64,000 bases of DNA from JBCCOW01 sp038749105 (GTDB lineage Bacteria; Planctomycetota; Phycisphaerae; Phycisphaerales; Phycisphaeraceae). Location of the stretch: the NCBI GenBank assembly GCA_038749105.1, contig JBCDIM010000015.1, positions 1-64,000 of the forward strand, given 5' to 3'. This document shows positions 62,229 through 64,000 of the stretch, piece by piece (the first letter of the stretch is position 1; each line of letters begins with the position of its first letter). The notes under the pieces are model-generated. The model had not been told where the DNA came from. It ran no database searches and saw only the letters and a program-made list of their open reading frames with translations. The position numbers and the translations under genes were made by a program.

Positions 62229-62326
62229 GGTCCACAGATGATCAGGATGGGGCAGGATGGAAAGACAAACCACGAACACGCCGCGCCTCAGCATTTCATC
62301 CTGATCATCCTGTCCATCTGTGGACC
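62229..62326. repeat. Intergenic palindrome next to coaD
   Basis: Left arm 62229-62263 and right arm 62294-62326 pair through 12 perfect outer bases (GGTCCACAGATG with CATCTGTGGACC) and then through shuffled ATCAGGATG/CATCCTGAT units. The wording (CACAGATG...CAGGATGATCAGGATG) is that of a dispersed palindrome family seen between genes of many genomes. It fills the 120-bp gap between the MBL-like gene and coaD. Confidence 0.72.
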
Positions 62327-62336
62327 AAAAAAGAAG

Positions 62337-62927
62337 CTACTCCGTGTGGTGATCCACGTGCGCCCAAGGCAGCCGACCGCCCGCCGCGTCCTTCTTCGCC
62401 TTGAGCCGATCCAGCACTAGGGCCGGCATCAACGCCCCGAGCCGATCGATCTCACCCCCCGAGGCGATCTGCTTGATCAGCGTCGAGCTCGTGAACGCGT
62501 GCACCTCGCCGGTCATGATGAAGACGGTCTCGACCTCGGCGATCGCCCGGTTGGTCAACGCCAGCTGGAACTCGAAGTTCAGGTCCGTCACGTTGCGGAT
62601 CCCCCGCAGGATCGCCGCGGCCCCGATCGCTTTGGCGTAGTCGACTGTCAGCCCCTCGTACGCATCCACCGTCACGTTTGGCCCGCAGTGCTCCCGGACC
62701 AGCTCGCCGATCATCTCCACCCGCTCGGCCACGCTGAAGATCTCCCGCTTGGCCGGGTTCTGACCGACCGCGACGATCAACCGGTCAAACAGGTGCTGGC
62801 CCCGGCGGATCACGTCGAGGTGGCCGTTCGAGATCGGGTCGAAGGTGCCGGGGAACAACGCGGTCTTGCCGACAGCGGGGGGGTTGGAGGGGGTGGGGGT
62901 CGGGTGGGGGGGCGGTGAACCGGCCAT
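62337..62927 (-). CDS. coaD: Phosphopantetheine adenylyltransferase
   Basis: A 196-residue CoaD from the ATG at 62927; normal length is near 160, and the extra part is a Pro/Ser-rich N-terminus of about 22 residues. Motifs FPGTFDPISNGHLD, RGIRNVTDLNFEFQLALTNR and AFTSSTLIKQIASGG are complete. It joins AMP to phosphopantetheine to form dephospho-CoA. Minus-strand TATACT (62940-62935) is seven bases upstream of this ATG, which supports the start and a leaderless message. Confidence 0.94.
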   Translation of the reverse strand: MAGSPPPHPTPTPSNPPAVGKTALFPGTFDPISNGHLDVIRRGQHLFDRLIVAVGQNPAKREIFSVAERVEMIGELVREHCGPNVTVDAYEGLTVDYAKAIGAAAILRGIRNVTDLNFEFQLALTNRAIAEVETVFIMTGEVHAFTSSTLIKQIASGGEIDRLGALMPALVLDRLKAKKDAAGGRLPWAHVDHHTE

Positions 62928-63049
62928 AGGCGGGAGTATAAACCGACCCGATCCGCTAACCCGCACAGACCGAACCGCACGCCGGCCGCGGCGTGATTTC
63001 GCGCACCAAGCGTTGGCATCTCCGATCGGTGAATTCGACTCTTCCCGTG

Positions 63050-63187
63050 CCAGTCAAGCGGGCCGCCAACCAGGCGGCGGCCCGGCAACAACATCGGGCC
63101 TCGCCGTGACGATCAGGACACGGCCGCCCCACCAAGCCCTGGATCGGGTCTCGTCGCGGTTGCCTCCCCGCGTCGAGGCCTTTTTTT
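63050..63187 (+). ncRNA. Candidate structured small RNA upstream of recG
   Basis: A 340-bp gap without a gene holds, on the plus strand, a GGGCCGCC/GGCGGCGGCCC hairpin (63060-63083), a GCCGTG/CACGGC hairpin with a 10-nt loop (63103-63124), and a terminator GCCTC/GAGGC followed by seven T (63162-63187). No plus-strand gene lies upstream until 61055, so the terminator implies a separate transcript. A TTGGCA near 63013 with a poor -10 is a possible promoter. I do not recognise a known RNA family; boundaries are approximate. Confidence 0.45.
63162..63187 (+). terminator. Intrinsic terminator before recG
   Basis: Stem GCCTC (63162-63166) with GAGGC (63175-63179), a C, then seven T at 63181-63187. 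It ends the candidate small RNA and isolates recG, whose own -10 follows at 63255. Confidence 0.75.
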
Positions 63188-63267
63188 ATGCGCCCCACCC
63201 ACCACACGCGCCCCACAGAAGCCCAAGGGTCTGAGACCGTGGGCCGTCTCGCCATAAACTCCCCGCT

Positions 63268-64000
63268 GTGACGGCCGACCCCACAACCGACACCCTCAAA
63301 GCAGGCACACCCGCCGACTCCCTCCCCGGGATCAACCCCGCCAAGGCCCGCGCCCTCGAGCGCCTCGGGCTCCGCACCGTCGGCGACCTACTCCGCCACC
63401 TGCCCAACCGCTACGAAGCCCAAGCCGCCGAGGGCACCCTCGCCGACCTGCCTACCGATCAGCCCGGCACCGCCCGCGGCGAGATCACGTCCTGCCGCTT
63501 CGTCCAGGGCTTCGGCTTCGGCAAAAAATCCCGCTTCGAGGCCACCCTCAAGGACGAGTCCGCCTCCGTCCAGCTCGTGTGGTTCGGCGGCGGCTACCTC
63601 CGCGACAAGCTCCACCCCGGACTCCGCCTCCGCGTCACTGGCAAGGCCAGGCTCTACAACGACAAGCCCCAGCTCGTAAACCCCAAGTGGGAGATCCTTC
63701 CGCAGGAAGACAGCGACACCGACGAGCCCGATGCCGCCACGCAGCGCCTCCGCCCCGTCTACCCCGCCACCTCCGGCCTCACCTCCGAACAACTCGAAGC
63801 CCTCATCGCCCACGCCCTGCCCCGCGTCCTGCCCACCCTCGAAGAACCGCTCCCCGCCGAGCTGCTCAAACACCACAACATGCCCGGCATCGTCGACGCC
63901 TACCGCATGGCCCACATGCCGGCCCACGCCGACGAACCCAAGGAAGCCCGCCGCCGGCTCGCCTTCAACGAGCTGCTCCTGCTGCAGCTCGGCATCGCGC
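63268..64000 (+). CDS. recG: ATP-dependent DNA helicase RecG (N-terminal part)
   Basis: The first 244 codons of RecG, from the GTG at 63268; the rest is beyond the window. LPGINPAKARALERLGLRTVGDLLRHLPNRYE is the N-terminal wedge domain start, followed by the OB-fold (ITSCRFVQGFGFGKKSRFEATLKDESASVQLVWFGGGYL) and the region leading into the helicase (RLRPVYPATSGLTSEQLEALI). RecG remodels stalled replication forks. TAAACT (63255-63260) lies seven bases before GTG, so the mRNA is probably leaderless. Confidence 0.93.
   Translation, partial: MTADPTTDTLKAGTPADSLPGINPAKARALERLGLRTVGDLLRHLPNRYEAQAAEGTLADLPTDQPGTARGEITSCRFVQGFGFGKKSRFEATLKDESASVQLVWFGGGYLRDKLHPGLRLRVTGKARLYNDKPQLVNPKWEILPQEDSDTDEPDAATQRLRPVYPATSGLTSEQLEALIAHALPRVLPTLEEPLPAELLKHHNMPGIVDAYRMAHMPAHADEPKEARRRLAFNELLLLQLGIA

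Overview
The window is high-GC DNA that reads as a planctomycete of the class Phycisphaerae. The signs are a LEPR-XLL export motif on a giant LamG/VWA surface protein, a type IV pseudopilin of the planctomycete H-X9-DG type, a PEP-CTERM-like secreted protein, and many lipoproteins with no known relatives. The left 5.9 kb is visibly less GC-rich than the rest. It ends at a 42-nt 3' fragment of a tRNA-Lys(UUU) gene (5952-5993), which suggests the right border of an integrated island.

The core (about 6-27 kb) is a complete nitrate assimilation island built on two divergent operons. Leftward run nirA (nitrite reductase), a CysJ-like diflavin reductase, gltD and a secreted protein. Rightward run nrtA, nrtB, two ABC ATPases, a protein with three GAF-like units, the molybdenum nitrate reductase nasA, nasT, nasS, an outer-membrane porin, and moaA, moaD and mobA for molybdenum cofactor. 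The 700-bp gap between them holds two oppositely oriented sigma-54 promoters with exact GG-N10-GC spacing. Each is followed by two small hexaloop hairpins (A at loop position 1, G at position 4) and an intrinsic terminator. This is the target layout of ANTAR antiterminators such as the NasT encoded in the same operon, so both arms appear controlled twice: sigma-54 initiation and NasS/NasT antitermination.

The remaining 37 kb is mixed housekeeping and lineage-specific genes: an ATP-grasp enzyme, two tandem secreted paralogues, a DUF481 outer-membrane protein, pyrG, obgE and rpmA, a QueC-like protein, an ECF sigma/anti-sigma/envelope operon, a phosphoesterase, a run of small envelope proteins, a P-loop kinase, ilvD, a 2-hydroxyacid dehydrogenase, lipA, a class IV aminotransferase, a pseudopilin, a DUF89 protein, hisH, an OmpA-like lipoprotein, prepilin peptidase, xseB/xseA, rimO, coaD and the start of recG. 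Several proteins carry odd changes: a coiled-coil insertion in NrtB, an Asn at the H-loop of one ATPase, insertions in LipA and Obg, and SodC-like and metallo-beta-lactamase-like proteins without their metal ligands. Many genes have a TANNCT-type -10 box 6-9 nt before the start codon, implying leaderless mRNAs. Three different intergenic palindromes look like dispersed repeat elements.
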